This document shows positions 1 to 10,876 of a stretch of DNA of 40,360 nt, piece after piece. The notes beneath the pieces are model-generated. The model made no database searches. It was not told the origin of the DNA and saw only the letters and a program-made list of their open reading frames with translations. Position 1 is the first letter of the stretch, and every line of letters starts with the position of its first letter. The translations under genes were made by a program, and so were the position numbers. This DNA is from Deltaproteobacteria bacterium (lineage in GTDB: Bacteria; Desulfobacterota; DSM-4660; Desulfatiglandales; HGW-15), in NCBI GenBank assembly GCA_016932235.1, contig JAFGDF010000129.1, positions 1 through 40,360 on the forward strand, written 5' to 3'.

Positions 1-389
1 TCCTCTATGGTTTTGAGATCATCCTTGATTTTTTCCACTCTGTCGATAAATTCTTTGCCGAAAAAAAACGCCTTTGCTTCGGCGATCTGCGCACAATGCA
101 GGATTTCCTTTGACATAAATCTGAAATTAAGAGGGACAGCCCATGCGCCCGTTCTAAGTATCCCAAAATAGATCGGCAGCCATTCCAGACTGTTGATCAT
201 CAGGTGGATTATTTTATCCCCTTTTTTCACGCCCCTTGATATCAGAGCGTTTGCGATTCTGCTGGATATTGAGTCGAATTCATTCCAAGTGATGCTTCTC
301 CTCGTGCCGTTAACTTCATCCCTCTCAATGAGGGCGATTTCATCTCCATACATCCTGGCGTTTCTGGCCAATATTTCTGTGATTATCAT
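1..389 (-). CDS. AMP-binding acyl-CoA synthetase/ligase, N-terminal part, cut by window edge
   Basis: The reverse strand is open from an ATG at 389 to the window edge, giving about 129 residues. It begins MIITEILARNARMYGDEIAL and contains a segment around GDKIIHLMINSLEWLPIYFG and TGAWAVPLNFR. This is the N-terminal pattern of ANL-superfamily acyl-CoA synthetases, which adenylate a carboxylic acid and transfer it to CoA. The P-loop-like and A-domain motifs lie beyond the edge, so the substrate cannot be judged. An in-frame stop lies shortly upstream of the ATG, so the start is well bounded, although the ribosome site is weak. It follows the TPR gene on the same strand after an 80-bp gap that contains a short palindrome. 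Confidence 0.8.
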   Translation of the reverse strand, partial: MIITEILARNARMYGDEIALIERDEVNGTRRSITWNEFDSISSRIANALISRGVKKGDKIIHLMINSLEWLPIYFGILRTGAWAVPLNFRFMSKEILHCAQIAEAKAFFFGKEFIDRVEKIKDDLKTIE

Positions 390-445
390 TTCCAGGTCCT
401 TTGCAAGGGAAATATGCCTAAGCTAAATCTTACTTATCAGGAACA

Positions 446-464
446 TGTCGGACAAAGTCCGACA
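446..464. repeat. Dispersed palindrome copy (TGTCGGAC-AAA-GTCCGACA)
   Basis: This is a perfect 8-bp inverted repeat with an AAA loop, just downstream of the TPR gene stop. Related palindromes occur at 1320-1350, 27183-27221 and 35887-35915, with a less perfect copy inside the 95-bp repeat near 35748. No T-run follows on either strand, so it is not a classical intrinsic terminator. Confidence 0.75.
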
Positions 465-469
465 GACTG

Positions 470-1159
470 CTAGGAATTAAGATAAGACTTAGCAAGGGAC
501 AGGGATGGCGAGGCAGGAAATTTTTCAACAAACTCTTTGAGTATCTCGTCTGATTTTTCCTTCTTGCCTGACGCTCTATAGATTCGCGCTAAACTCAGCA
601 TTGCCTGCTCTTTAAAAAAATCATCACTGCCTGAAGTAATGTATTCTAGTGTCTGAATGGCTTTATCGTAATCCATCTTCTCTTCATAGCAGGCCGCCAG
701 TGCGATCCTTCCAAGTGGAACATAGGGGTCATCATCCGAAAGCTGATCGATAAATTCCTTGTACAGGATAATGGCTTCGTCAATCTCATTTTTCAGAAAC
801 TTGATGTACGCGAGCTCGGGAAGAGCCAGGTTCGCCGTCTTTGATCGCCCGTATTTTTCAATAACCTTATTTAGGTTCTCTTCAATCCCAGCCATCTCCT
901 CTTTTGGTTTATCAGAGGCCATGTTTTTCAGCATTCCGTAATAGGCTAAATTGTATGTTTCCTGTCCTTTTTTATTAATATATCTTGTGTAACTATTGAA
1001 GCCCAGGTATATGACAATTGCCGCCAATAGGATAATGCCGACATAAATGAGCTGACGCGAATGCTCTTTTGCCAGTAATATCATTTTTCCTGAAAATGTA
1101 AGGAATTCATCAGGTTTTTTCAGGAGTTCTTTTCGGGTCAATTTTATTTTAGCAACCAT
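470..1159 (-). CDS. Membrane-anchored tetratricopeptide-repeat protein
   Basis: The protein has 229 residues. A basic N-terminal cytoplasmic stretch of about 35 residues is followed by one hydrophobic segment (about 36-56, LIYVGIILLAAIVIYLGF). A soluble region rich in TPR-like helix pairs follows, for example AIQTLEYITS and AMLSLARIYRASGKKEKSDE. The layout resembles YfgM/BamD-like periplasmic TPR proteins that act as scaffolds for envelope protein assembly. The match is architectural only, and no catalytic motif is present. Its neighbours are a ligase on the same strand and a divergent DedA gene. The start ATG lacks a strong Shine-Dalgarno sequence. Confidence 0.65.
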   Translation of the reverse strand: MVAKIKLTRKELLKKPDEFLTFSGKMILLAKEHSRQLIYVGIILLAAIVIYLGFNSYTRYINKKGQETYNLAYYGMLKNMASDKPKEEMAGIEENLNKVIEKYGRSKTANLALPELAYIKFLKNEIDEAIILYKEFIDQLSDDDPYVPLGRIALAACYEEKMDYDKAIQTLEYITSGSDDFFKEQAMLSLARIYRASGKKEKSDEILKEFVEKFPASPSLSLAKSYLNS

Positions 1160-1563
1160 AATATTTCTCTAGTATAATAAAAGCATATCAATAACGGACA
1201 TAAATAAAAGGCTCAAGGAAGAAGATGAACATGCGATTCTCTTAATCCTTGCGCCTCAGAGTCGATTTCCACGATACCTATTAACATTATATGAAAGCAC
1301 ACTTTTTGGAAATTGTCTAGCAATTTGTCGGACTTTGCCCGACAAATTGCAGTAAATGAAGGATTCCGGTTAAGACCCGGATATTGTTTCGGATAATGGC
1401 TTGGCATTGCGCTATTATCCTGCTATCAGGGTCTTCGCCGTTAAAAAGGGCTCTCCATACCGCGATCCTGCGGCCACAGGTCGTTATTTTCATGCATTGT
1501 GGAGTCCCTGAGGGACATGATTGTTTAGTTGAATAAATGGATATCAAACAATAAAATTAGATC
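1160..1563. other. 404-bp intergenic region between divergent TPR and DedA genes
   Basis: No convincing gene is seen here. The two minus-strand open frames (1213-1407 and 1317-1547) lack ribosome sites and recognisable motifs and cross the palindrome at 1320-1350. A small hairpin (GTCCC-TGA-GGGAC) lies near 1503-1515. Promoters for both flanking genes must lie here, but no clear -35/-10 pair was identified. Confidence 0.5.
1320..1350. repeat. Dispersed palindrome copy with 12-bp stem
   Basis: The arms GCAATTTGTCGG and CCGACAAATTGC pair perfectly around a 7-nt loop (ACTTTGC). The core GTCGGACTTTGCCCGAC matches the family at 446, 35748 and 35887. It sits in the middle of the intergenic region between divergent genes, so a terminator role is unlikely. 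Confidence 0.8.
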
Positions 1564-2175
1564 ATGGGATTCTTTATAGAAGATGTTAGCGTTTTTTCTC
1601 CTGGTATTATGTGCCTGGCGCTCGGGCTGAGCGCATTTATAGAGAATATTTTCCCTCCGGTTCCCGGTGATACCATAACTGCTTTTGGAGCGTTTCTGGT
1701 CGGTGCGGGAATACTTGGCTTTATGCCCGTTTTCCTTTCCACGACGATCGGGAGTCTTTCAGGATTCATATTCCTTTTTTTTATCGGAAGATATCTCGGG
1801 CGAAGATTTTTCATGGAGAACAGTTATCCGTTTTTCAGTTCAGACAGCATCAGGAAGGCTGAAAGATGGTTCATTCGATATGGATATTTTATTATTGCTC
1901 TAAACAGGTTCCTGCCAGGAATGCGTTCCGTTATTGCTATAGTGAGCGGGATTTCCATACTTCGCCCCAGAATTACCGTGCTCTTGGCCCTTGTCAGTTG
2001 CGCGGTTTGGAATCTCATCTGGATGTCGATAGGCTTTATGCTTGGAAATAATTGGGAAATTGTGAAGCCAAGGTTGTCGTCGATCCTTATGAAATACAAT
2101 ATGTCCATTATTGTGATGGGCTCAGTGCTGCTGTTTTTATATATATTAAGGAAATTTTTACGACCGGGCAGATAA
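1564..2175 (+). CDS. DedA-family (SNARE-associated/VTT) membrane protein
   Basis: This 203-residue polytopic inner-membrane protein has the DedA signatures ENIFPPVPGD (27-36), with the family's acidic residue and proline cluster, and RFLPGMRS (115-122), with two conserved arginines. Several hydrophobic spans follow and the C-terminus is basic. DedA proteins belong to the VTT superfamily and have been linked to lipid scrambling, undecaprenyl-phosphate recycling and membrane-potential homeostasis. Which role applies here cannot be told. The start ATG has no strong ribosome site. The gene lies upstream of purA on the same strand but is separated from it by a recognisable purA promoter. Confidence 0.88.
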   Translation: MGFFIEDVSVFSPGIMCLALGLSAFIENIFPPVPGDTITAFGAFLVGAGILGFMPVFLSTTIGSLSGFIFLFFIGRYLGRRFFMENSYPFFSSDSIRKAERWFIRYGYFIIALNRFLPGMRSVIAIVSGISILRPRITVLLALVSCAVWNLIWMSIGFMLGNNWEIVKPRLSSILMKYNMSIIVMGSVLLFLYILRKFLRPGR

Positions 2176-2199
2176 ATATATTTGTGGTGTTTATTGAGC

Positions 2200-3559
<1,360 letters not shown>

Positions 3560-3560
<1 letters not shown>

Positions 3561-5449
3561 TGACTACTTTTGAAAAAGAGTATGATGTAATAGTGGTTGG
3601 GGCGGGTCACGCGGGATGCGAGGCGGCCCTGGCCGCCTCCCGCATGGGCCACCCCACGCTGCTTCTTACAATCAACCTGGATCACATTGCGGTAATGAGC
3701 TGCAATCCTGCGATAGGAGGCCTTGCAAAGGGCCATCTGGTAAAAGAGATTGATGCCCTTGGCGGGGAGATGGCCAAGGTGGCCGATAGGACCGGGATAC
3801 AGTTCAGAAGGTTGAACACAAGGAAAGGTGTGGCTGTTCAGGGGTCGAGAACACAGAATGACCGTGACCTGTACAGAAGAAGCATGAAACACGCCGTTGA
3901 AGTTCAACCGGAACTTGATATAAGACAGGCAATGGTCGATCGGCTTCTCGTGAAGGACGGGAAGGTTGGAGGTGTTGAGACCCATATCCATGAAAAATTT
4001 CTTTCAAAATGCGTCATTCTCACAACGGGGACCTTTTTACGGGGCCTTATACATATAGGACTTGATAACTTTCCCGCAGGGCGACTGGGAGATCCGCCGT
4101 CAACCAGGCTTTCCGGACAATTGAAGGAACTGGGTTTTGAGATAGGGAGACTGAAGACAGGAACGACTCCCAGACTCAACGGCAATACGGTCGATTACAG
4201 GAATCTTACAGTTCAGCCGGGAGATGAAAATCCAAGACCCTTCTCGTTATCAACAAGAGAGATCGCTTTACCCCAGTTGCCGTGTCACATAGCATACACA
4301 AACCAGAAAACCCATGAAATCATACGCGAAGGGCTGGACAGATCTCCTCTTTACAGTGGTGTTATTAAAGGAACAGGCGCCAGATACTGCCCGTCGATAG
4401 AAGATAAGGTTGTACGATTTGCGGAAAAGAGCAGACATCAGATTTTTATTGAGCCTGAGGGGCTGGATACAGTGGAGGTTTACCCGAATGGTCTCGCAAC
4501 GAGTCTTCCCATTGATATCCAGATGAGGATGGTCAGGAGTATTCCCGGTCTTGAAAAGGCCGAGATCCTGAGACCCGGTTATGCCATTGAGTATGATTAC
4601 ATCAATCCTATCCAGCTTAAACCGACCCAGGAGACCAAGATAGTGGAGGGGTTGTATCACGCCGGGCAGATAAACGGGACTTCAGGCTACGAAGAGGCGG
4701 CGGCCCAGGGACTGCTGGCAGGGATAAACGCGGTTTTAAAGGTCCGGGGCGAAGAACCACTGATACTCCAGCGTTCTCAGGCCTATGCCGGCGTTCTTAT
4801 AGATGACCTTGTTACAAAAGGCACCGGAGAGCCCTACAGGATGTTTACGTCCAGGGCTGAGTACAGGCTGCTTCTGAGAGAGGATAATGCGGATTTCCGG
4901 TTAAGAGATCTGGGGCACGATCTGGGTCTTGTACCGGATGATGAATATTCACTGTTTCTTCAAAAGAAAAGGAAAGTTGAAGGGCTTCTCACCCGTTTGA
5001 ATGAATTCACAATAAAGCCCGATTCACCAACCCTTGACAGGCTAAAGGAGATCCGAACCGCTCCCATCAGGAATGCTGTACCCATAGCGAGCCTTCTAAG
5101 AAGAAGTGAGATCTTTTTCGAACACCTTTATCTTTTTGATCCTGAACTTAAGGAATACGAAGAAGATATCACAGGTGAAGTGGAGACAAGAATAAAATAT
5201 GAAGGGTATATACGCCGACAGGAAATACACGTGGAAAAGCTAAAGAAGATGGAAGGTATGAAGATACCTGAAGGGCTGGACTATGGAGAGGTTTACGGGC
5301 TCACAAGGGAGGTAAGGGAGAAGCTCGGCAGAGTAAGGCCAGCCTCCATGGGGCAGGCATCCAGGATTTCGGGTGTAACCCCGGCGGCTCTTATGGCACT
5401 TCAGATACATTTTAAAAAATGTGGGTATGTCAATAAACTTCACTCTTAA
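3560..5449 (+). CDS. mnmG: tRNA uridine-5-carboxymethylaminomethyl modification enzyme MnmG (GidA)
   Basis: MnmG works with MnmE to install the aminomethyl or carboxymethylaminomethyl group on wobble U34 of several tRNAs, using FAD, GTP and methylene-tetrahydrofolate. The 629-residue length is normal. The FAD dinucleotide-binding motif [10 protein letters not shown] begins at residue 14, and the signature segments [13 protein letters not shown] and [17 protein letters not shown] are present. The C-terminal region carries the helical MnmE-interaction domain. The ATG at 3560 overlaps the purA stop. A TTG three bases upstream is possible but less likely. The partner mnmE is not in this window. 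Confidence 0.97.
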
Positions 5450-5485
5450 AAAGGTTTTCCCATGCTGCGATTTTCAGCCATCAGA

Positions 5486-7885
5486 CTAAGCATATGCCTG
5501 GCGCATATTTTTGTCCAAAACCTCACGAACGGTATTAGCCAATTCCTTCATTAAAACCGGTTTCATCACGAATGCTGATATACCCATTTCCAGAGCTTTT
5601 CTTTCGTCGATCTGTTCGCTGAATCCGGTGCATAAGATAACGGGGAAGTATTTTCGAATCGACATTATCTCTTTAGCGAGATCTTTGCCAGTCATATTGG
5701 GCATCGTCATATCCGTAATCAAAAGATCAAAGGCCTTGGGCTTGTACCGAAAAGCCTCCAAGGCCTCAATGCTGCTCGTCCTTGCCGTAACTTCGTAACC
5801 GAGCCTTTCCAATATGGATTGCATGATGTCAACGATATTTTTTTCGTCGTCAACCAGAAGTATCCGCTCGCTGCCTTCGGGTAATTCAATCTTGGGCTCC
5901 AGTGGGAATGAGACTTCCTCTTCAATGACGGGCAGCAGGACGTGGAAAATGGTTCCCTTTCCGATCTCGCTTTCGACAGTGACGGAACCGTTATAGCTGT
6001 TCACGATACCGTGAACAAGGGCTAGGCCCATCCCGGTTCCTTCACCAGGGCGCTTTGTGGTGAAGTAGGGTTCGAAAATCCTGTTAAGGATTTCTGGCGC
6101 GATACCGGAACCGCTATCAATGACCGACATTCTAATGTAATGCCCTGGATCCAGGTCCAAGAATTGTTCTCTCCCGTCCGATTCGATATATTCATCAGAC
6201 AATGTTATTTTTAACAGGCCTCCCTTTTCTCTCATAGCATAGGCGGCATTTGTGCAAAGATTCATGAGAATCTGGTTCATTTGAGTCGGATCACCAAGGA
6301 TGATATCTTTAACGGTTTTGAAATCACATTGAATATCTATGGTGGAAGGGATGGTTGATCTCATGAGTTTAACGACTTCTTTTACAATTTGTGATGTTTT
6401 TAATGGAATTTTTTCTTCTTCACTCCTGCGGGCAAATGTCAGGATTTGCCCCACCAATTCCTTTGCCCGGGCTCCCGCCTTTAAAATCTGTTGAAGATTC
6501 TGCTGAACAGGACTGTCCGGCGGCGTATCCATCATTGCCATCTCCGAGTTAATAATGATGGGTGAGAGGATGTTGTTAAAATCGTGAGCAATTCCGCCTG
6601 CAAGGGTTCCGATGGATTCCATTTTTTGGGTATGTTGAAGTCTGGCTAATATTTTTTTCCTTTCGGTGATATCACGGAGTATCACAAGGTTTGCGGGTCT
6701 CCCTTCATAGGTGATAATGCCAGCATTTACTTCAATATCTATTCTGCCGCCGTTTTTGTGTTTGATGGCTGTCTCGTATATAGGTATGACATCGTGGCCA
6801 TTTATCCGCATATTGTTTCTCTCGATAAGCTTTTCCCTGTCTTCAGGGATAATAAAATCGCTGAATGGCACCCCGATAAGCTCATCAAGATTATAACCCG
6901 TTAATTTTACAATGCTTGGATTGGCATATTTCAATATTCCATCCTTGACGATGATGATGCCGTCGTTTGCGCGTTCGACCAGGTCGCGATATTTCTCCTC
7001 ACTTTCACGAAGGGCTTTCTCCGTTTCTTTGATCCTGGTGAGATCGACCAATATGCCCCTCAATCCGGAAGGCTTGTTTTTACGAGTAATAAGACTCGAA
7101 TAGACAATTGCAGGAAAAGTCTTTCCGTCTTTTTTACGCGCCGTATATTCCACACCTTCCAGTATTTCCCCCTGCATGACACGCTGAATATTATTAAAGG
7201 CTCTTTTTTCATCATCAGGAGAAAGCATCTGTAGAATATTTAACCCCTTTTCAAAATCATCCTGCGTGTAACCGAATAGAGAAAAGGCGAAAGTATTGGC
7301 GTAGGTTACGTTTCCGGAGATATCAGACTCAAAAATGACCTGGGAAAGGGAGTCGGCCAATTCCTGATATCTCTTTTGGCTCTCCCTAAGTGCTTCCTCA
7401 ATGTTTCTGCGTTCGGTTATATCCTGATTTACTCCATATGTTTTAACCGTCTTGCCGTCGGCGTCCTTAATGATAAAAAATCGGACGGTAATATATCCTT
7501 CTGTCCCGTTGGCATATATTATTCGATGTTCAAGTTGACGGGAAAAATTGGGATCTTTTGTTTCAATGGCTTTTCCAATTTCTTCGGTTACACGGGATCT
7601 TTCATCAGGGGGGAGAAAACAGCGGGCATATGCATCGGAGGACATCCTGTAGCCCCCGACTTGATCAGCCGTGGTGCGAAAGATCTTATAGAAATAATCA
7701 TTGAACGTGAAAACATCTTCGGCGACATCGTATTCCCACGGGCCGAGATGGGCCATTTCCAGGGCATTGAAAAGTTGCGCCTGCAGCTTTATCTGCTCTT
7801 CATCTTTCTTATTATCTGCGAGATCTGACTCTAATTCTTTTATCCTTTTCTCCAATTCCGCATAAGTCGGTTTCCTGGCCATCAT
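5486..7885 (-). CDS. Hybrid sensor histidine kinase with three PAS domains and a receiver
   Basis: This 799-residue protein has no transmembrane segment and is predicted cytoplasmic. Its order is an N-terminal coiled coil (about 5-35), PAS1 (about 38-160), PAS2 (about 170-285), PAS3 (about 295-410), HisKA with phospho-acceptor His434 in GGIAHDFNN, HATPase_c and a receiver. The HATPase has an N box near 540-550, DSGSG at 590 and GEGTGMGLAL at 614-623. The receiver (about 674-795) has acidic residues 679-680, phospho-acceptor Asp725 in LLITDMTMP and Lys775. The receiver is probably an internal phosphorelay or phosphatase module. No cognate response regulator with a DNA-binding domain is nearby. 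The gene is convergent with mnmG. A second ATG one codon in could also be the start. Confidence 0.92.
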   Translation of the reverse strand: MMARKPTYAELEKRIKELESDLADNKKDEEQIKLQAQLFNALEMAHLGPWEYDVAEDVFTFNDYFYKIFRTTADQVGGYRMSSDAYARCFLPPDERSRVTEEIGKAIETKDPNFSRQLEHRIIYANGTEGYITVRFFIIKDADGKTVKTYGVNQDITERRNIEEALRESQKRYQELADSLSQVIFESDISGNVTYANTFAFSLFGYTQDDFEKGLNILQMLSPDDEKRAFNNIQRVMQGEILEGVEYTARKKDGKTFPAIVYSSLITRKNKPSGLRGILVDLTRIKETEKALRESEEKYRDLVERANDGIIIVKDGILKYANPSIVKLTGYNLDELIGVPFSDFIIPEDREKLIERNNMRINGHDVIPIYETAIKHKNGGRIDIEVNAGIITYEGRPANLVILRDITERKKILARLQHTQKMESIGTLAGGIAHDFNNILSPIIINSEMAMMDTPPDSPVQQNLQQILKAGARAKELVGQILTFARRSEEEKIPLKTSQIVKEVVKLMRSTIPSTIDIQCDFKTVKDIILGDPTQMNQILMNLCTNAAYAMREKGGLLKITLSDEYIESDGREQFLDLDPGHYIRMSVIDSGSGIAPEILNRIFEPYFTTKRPGEGTGMGLALVHGIVNSYNGSVTVESEIGKGTIFHVLLPVIEEEVSFPLEPKIELPEGSERILLVDDEKNIVDIMQSILERLGYEVTARTSSIEALEAFRYKPKAFDLLITDMTMPNMTGKDLAKEIMSIRKYFPVILCTGFSEQIDERKALEMGISAFVMKPVLMKELANTVREVLDKNMRQAYA

Positions 7886-7942
7886 AGAATCCTCGCTTTA
7901 TTTATATGCTGAATGACATTATCATACTTCTCCGATCAAATC

Positions 7943-8590
7943 TCATTTCAACCGCCTGACAAGGGCCCTGCAGGGTCCGGCATCTCCTTTTTCTATCCTT
8001 AGGGGAACCGCGTTGATCTCGTATTCACCTGCTTCGACACCCGAGAGGTTGATTAGTTCCAGGATGGAGATCCCGTTTTTTAAAAAAATACGGTGCACTT
8101 CCCTGTTGCCTTCCGGATCCTCAAAACCTCCGACGGTAATATAATCGATTCCCACAAGCCGCACCCTTTTCTCGGCGAGGTAGTGGGCTGTTTCTGTTGC
8201 AATATACACATACCCGGTGGCAAAATCATCAGTATCATAGGCCCATGACGAGTTCTTTGTTTTAAAGAGGATACGCTCCCCGGCCTGGATATTGTAAGGC
8301 TCCAGTTCTTTCACATTGATTGATTCTTCGTCTCTGATCTCAATGATGCGTGCTGGTCCCATGAACGTATCCAGCGGCACGGCATCAATTGTGGCGCCGC
8401 CTCGAAAAAAGTGGGCGGGAGCATCGATATGTGTCCCTGCATGAGTAATCATGCTTATTTGAGACATGGTCACCGGGGCGCCTTTGTCCGGATCGCGGAC
8501 AAGCCAGATATCCACCGGCGGGTCATGGGGCCCGACCAACATCCCTTTGCGTATAGGCAGGGAAATATCTATCCATTCAGATTTGGACAT
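7943..8590 (-). CDS. Cyclase-family (kynurenine formamidase-like) metal-dependent hydrolase
   Basis: The protein has 215 residues from the ATG at 8590. The family signature HAGTHIDAPAHF is at 50-61, giving metal ligands His50, His54, Asp56 and His60. The family includes arylformamidases (KynB) and isatin hydrolase, which hydrolyse amide or lactam bonds with a divalent metal. The substrate is unknown here, and no other kynurenine-pathway gene is in the window. The frame extends 12 codons upstream, but GGAGG eight bases before the ATG at 8590 decides the start. It is separated from the histidine kinase by 57 bp on the same strand. Confidence 0.85.
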   Translation of the reverse strand: MSKSEWIDISLPIRKGMLVGPHDPPVDIWLVRDPDKGAPVTMSQISMITHAGTHIDAPAHFFRGGATIDAVPLDTFMGPARIIEIRDEESINVKELEPYNIQAGERILFKTKNSSWAYDTDDFATGYVYIATETAHYLAEKRVRLVGIDYITVGGFEDPEGNREVHRIFLKNGISILELINLSGVEAGEYEINAVPLRIEKGDAGPCRALVRRLK

Positions 8591-8887
8591 TTTATGTGCC
8601 TCCACAGATAAAAGAGTATAAAACAAGATTAATGAAACAGTTCTAAAATATCAAGATAATACACCAATGTCCGGTTGGGAAACTGCAATGGAAACTATAC
8701 CGGATAAATGTAAATAAACCGATGAAGAAATAAGGGACATCTTGAATTTATACGAAAATAAATGCTAAGAATGTCGGTATATAATGCAACATTATGTCTA
8801 AAGACCGCGGTCCGGGGAGGCCTTTTTACGAGCGAAATCGTTCCTGCTAGTTTTTACGCATACTGCCTTACGAGGCGGGCGGAATAC

Positions 8888-10876
8888 TCAGCAAATATGA
8901 GCCTCAAGAGGAGAAGATATTTTCCGACTGAAGTTGTTCTTGAGTTTCTTAAAGATAATTTCGAGTTCTTTGTCGCCTGCCTTGCCATATTCAAACTGAT
9001 GGTATTTCTCCACAAAAGCGATGGCGGTCTTCGCTATCCCATAATCCATTGTTGTAATGGATTTGGCGAGTTCAAGTAATGTCTGACCAGGTTTTCGTTT
9101 AAATCCGTTTTTTTGCATAAGAAAAACAAATTTTTCAGCCCATGACCTGGGTCTCTTTTTCAGGCGGTGCCCTCCATAAACGAATCCGATGAGAATGATG
9201 ACGCCAGACGAAAAGATAATAAGGCGCCTCATATTGGGAATCTTCCCGGAGATGTCCACGCGGAGGTTCTTTGATTTGAGAGACATTAGTAATGCGGTTG
9301 TGTTTCTGGCCAGATCAAGCTGTCGGCCTATATTATAGTCTATTACCCAGTAATACCACTTGAGCCTGAGGAAATCGATAAACCGGTATACTTTTTTACT
9401 GAACGATTCGGCGGTCGTAAAAATGCCTGGCGGCGTGGGATCGAAAGGAACCCAACCATGATCCCTTATCCATACTTCCACCCATGTATGCGCATCGGTC
9501 TGTCGAACAAGATAATATTGCCCCAGTCCATTCCATTCCCCCGACAGATATCCTCCAACAATACGAGCGGGTATCCCCATGCTCCTCAACAGGAGGGTCA
9601 TTGCCGACGCGAAGTATTCACAGTGCCCTTTTCTGGATCGAGTAAGAAAGTGAATTACGGGATCACCAAGCGGCTCACCGGGTGAAAGGTCGTAAATGTA
9701 ATTCTCCTTAAGCATGGCTTTGACGGAATCGGCAGTTTCCATGACCGTCTTCCGCGCCAGTCTATCGGCCAAGGGCGCAAGTTTGCCGGAAAGCTGTTCG
9801 GGGATCCCGAGATAAAGGCTGGGCGATATGTCTGGCGGAATCGCGGAGGGAGTATGTGAAGAAACCTTATAAATGATCCTTTTTTCGATGTTTCTCAGGG
9901 ATTCCAGTGTGTACCCGGTCACGATAGAGGCCGCTCGAGGGCTGAGCGAGGTCCTGAATGGGATCCCTGTCGTGAAGAGATATTTCGTGCCCGTGGGCTC
10001 CATTATCATTTCATACTCAATTGATTCGGACGACATAGAGTGAGGGTTTATCCTGTCGGTGTAAATCCTTTTCCAGCTTCCCTGATCGTAGCTGTCATAA
10101 ACAATTCCGCGCCAAAAAATTTCACTGGGTCGGGTTCCTTTCAGCCACTTTACGCGAAATGCGGGAGAGCTGTCCGATTTTATCTCCTCAACCTCCCCCG
10201 GTGAGACCCTGTCGCTAAAGCCGGTTGCGGATGTGACTCCGCCTCCCCATGCAAATAATGTCATGCTCGGCCTGGGAATAATGAGAAATATGACTACCGT
10301 GACAGGTATCAGGGCAATGGTCAACAAGCCGCTCAACCGGACAAGCTTCAGAATATGTGCTGATCCTGTTTCTTCCTGTTCACTTGCTCCGTATAATAGC
10401 ATGAGCCCAAGTATTGAAATAAATGTCTCACCCAGGACCAGAATGCCGAATTCTATGTCAAGCCTTATCACAACAGAGGCCGCTACAGCGAAAAAGTTCA
10501 GGAGATACAGTTGAAGGATATCCCTGGCTTTCTTGGGGGAGACCAGTCTTGCCGATATCAGGAGAAGAAGGATTCCGAGGGCCCGGTTAAAGATATTTTT
10601 ATCACTGATTCCAATCAGAGAGATAATGATAGAAATGATCAAGAGAATCAGCAGAATCAGAGGCTTTATGGCCGGAATGTTATTAGATTTCGTGTCGAAA
10701 AACAGGCCGGCAGAAAAAGATAGAATGAATACGGCGAGATAGACAGGATGGACTTCATAAATAACAGAGGAAACAGACCCCAGTAACGCGGGATAAACCA
10801 GCAGGCTTGCGATATTCAGCATCTTAAATTTACGCAAGTGAAAGGGCCTCCATGAGATTTTTTCTGTGGGTTTCAT
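8888..10876 (-). CDS. TgpA-like membrane transglutaminase (DUF3488/transglutaminase core)
   Basis: The protein has 662 residues. Several membrane spans fill roughly 20-200. A large extracytoplasmic region follows with a transglutaminase-like core carrying the Cys-His-Asp triad: Cys419 in GHCEYFA, His463 in DAHTWVEV and Asp479 in PFDPTPP. A further membrane span (about 553-570) precedes a cytoplasmic tail. This is the TgpA (PA2873) layout, usually found with MoxR and DUF58 genes as here. The in vivo role and substrate are uncertain. The frame overlaps the DUF58 gene by 47 bases. A second in-frame ATG at 10822, after that gene's stop, is an alternative start. Confidence 0.87.
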   Translation of the reverse strand: MKPTEKISWRPFHLRKFKMLNIASLLVYPALLGSVSSVIYEVHPVYLAVFILSFSAGLFFDTKSNNIPAIKPLILLILLIISIIISLIGISDKNIFNRALGILLLLISARLVSPKKARDILQLYLLNFFAVAASVVIRLDIEFGILVLGETFISILGLMLLYGASEQEETGSAHILKLVRLSGLLTIALIPVTVVIFLIIPRPSMTLFAWGGGVTSATGFSDRVSPGEVEEIKSDSSPAFRVKWLKGTRPSEIFWRGIVYDSYDQGSWKRIYTDRINPHSMSSESIEYEMIMEPTGTKYLFTTGIPFRTSLSPRAASIVTGYTLESLRNIEKRIIYKVSSHTPSAIPPDISPSLYLGIPEQLSGKLAPLADRLARKTVMETADSVKAMLKENYIYDLSPGEPLGDPVIHFLTRSRKGHCEYFASAMTLLLRSMGIPARIVGGYLSGEWNGLGQYYLVRQTDAHTWVEVWIRDHGWVPFDPTPPGIFTTAESFSKKVYRFIDFLRLKWYYWVIDYNIGRQLDLARNTTALLMSLKSKNLRVDISGKIPNMRRLIIFSSGVIILIGFVYGGHRLKKRPRSWAEKFVFLMQKNGFKRKPGQTLLELAKSITTMDYGIAKTAIAFVEKYHQFEYGKAGDKELEIIFKKLKNNFSRKISSPLEAHIC

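Noticed and set aside
1213..1547. Two minus-strand frames in the TPR-DedA gap
   Set aside because: They overlap each other and a palindrome, lack ribosome sites and show no protein-like pattern.
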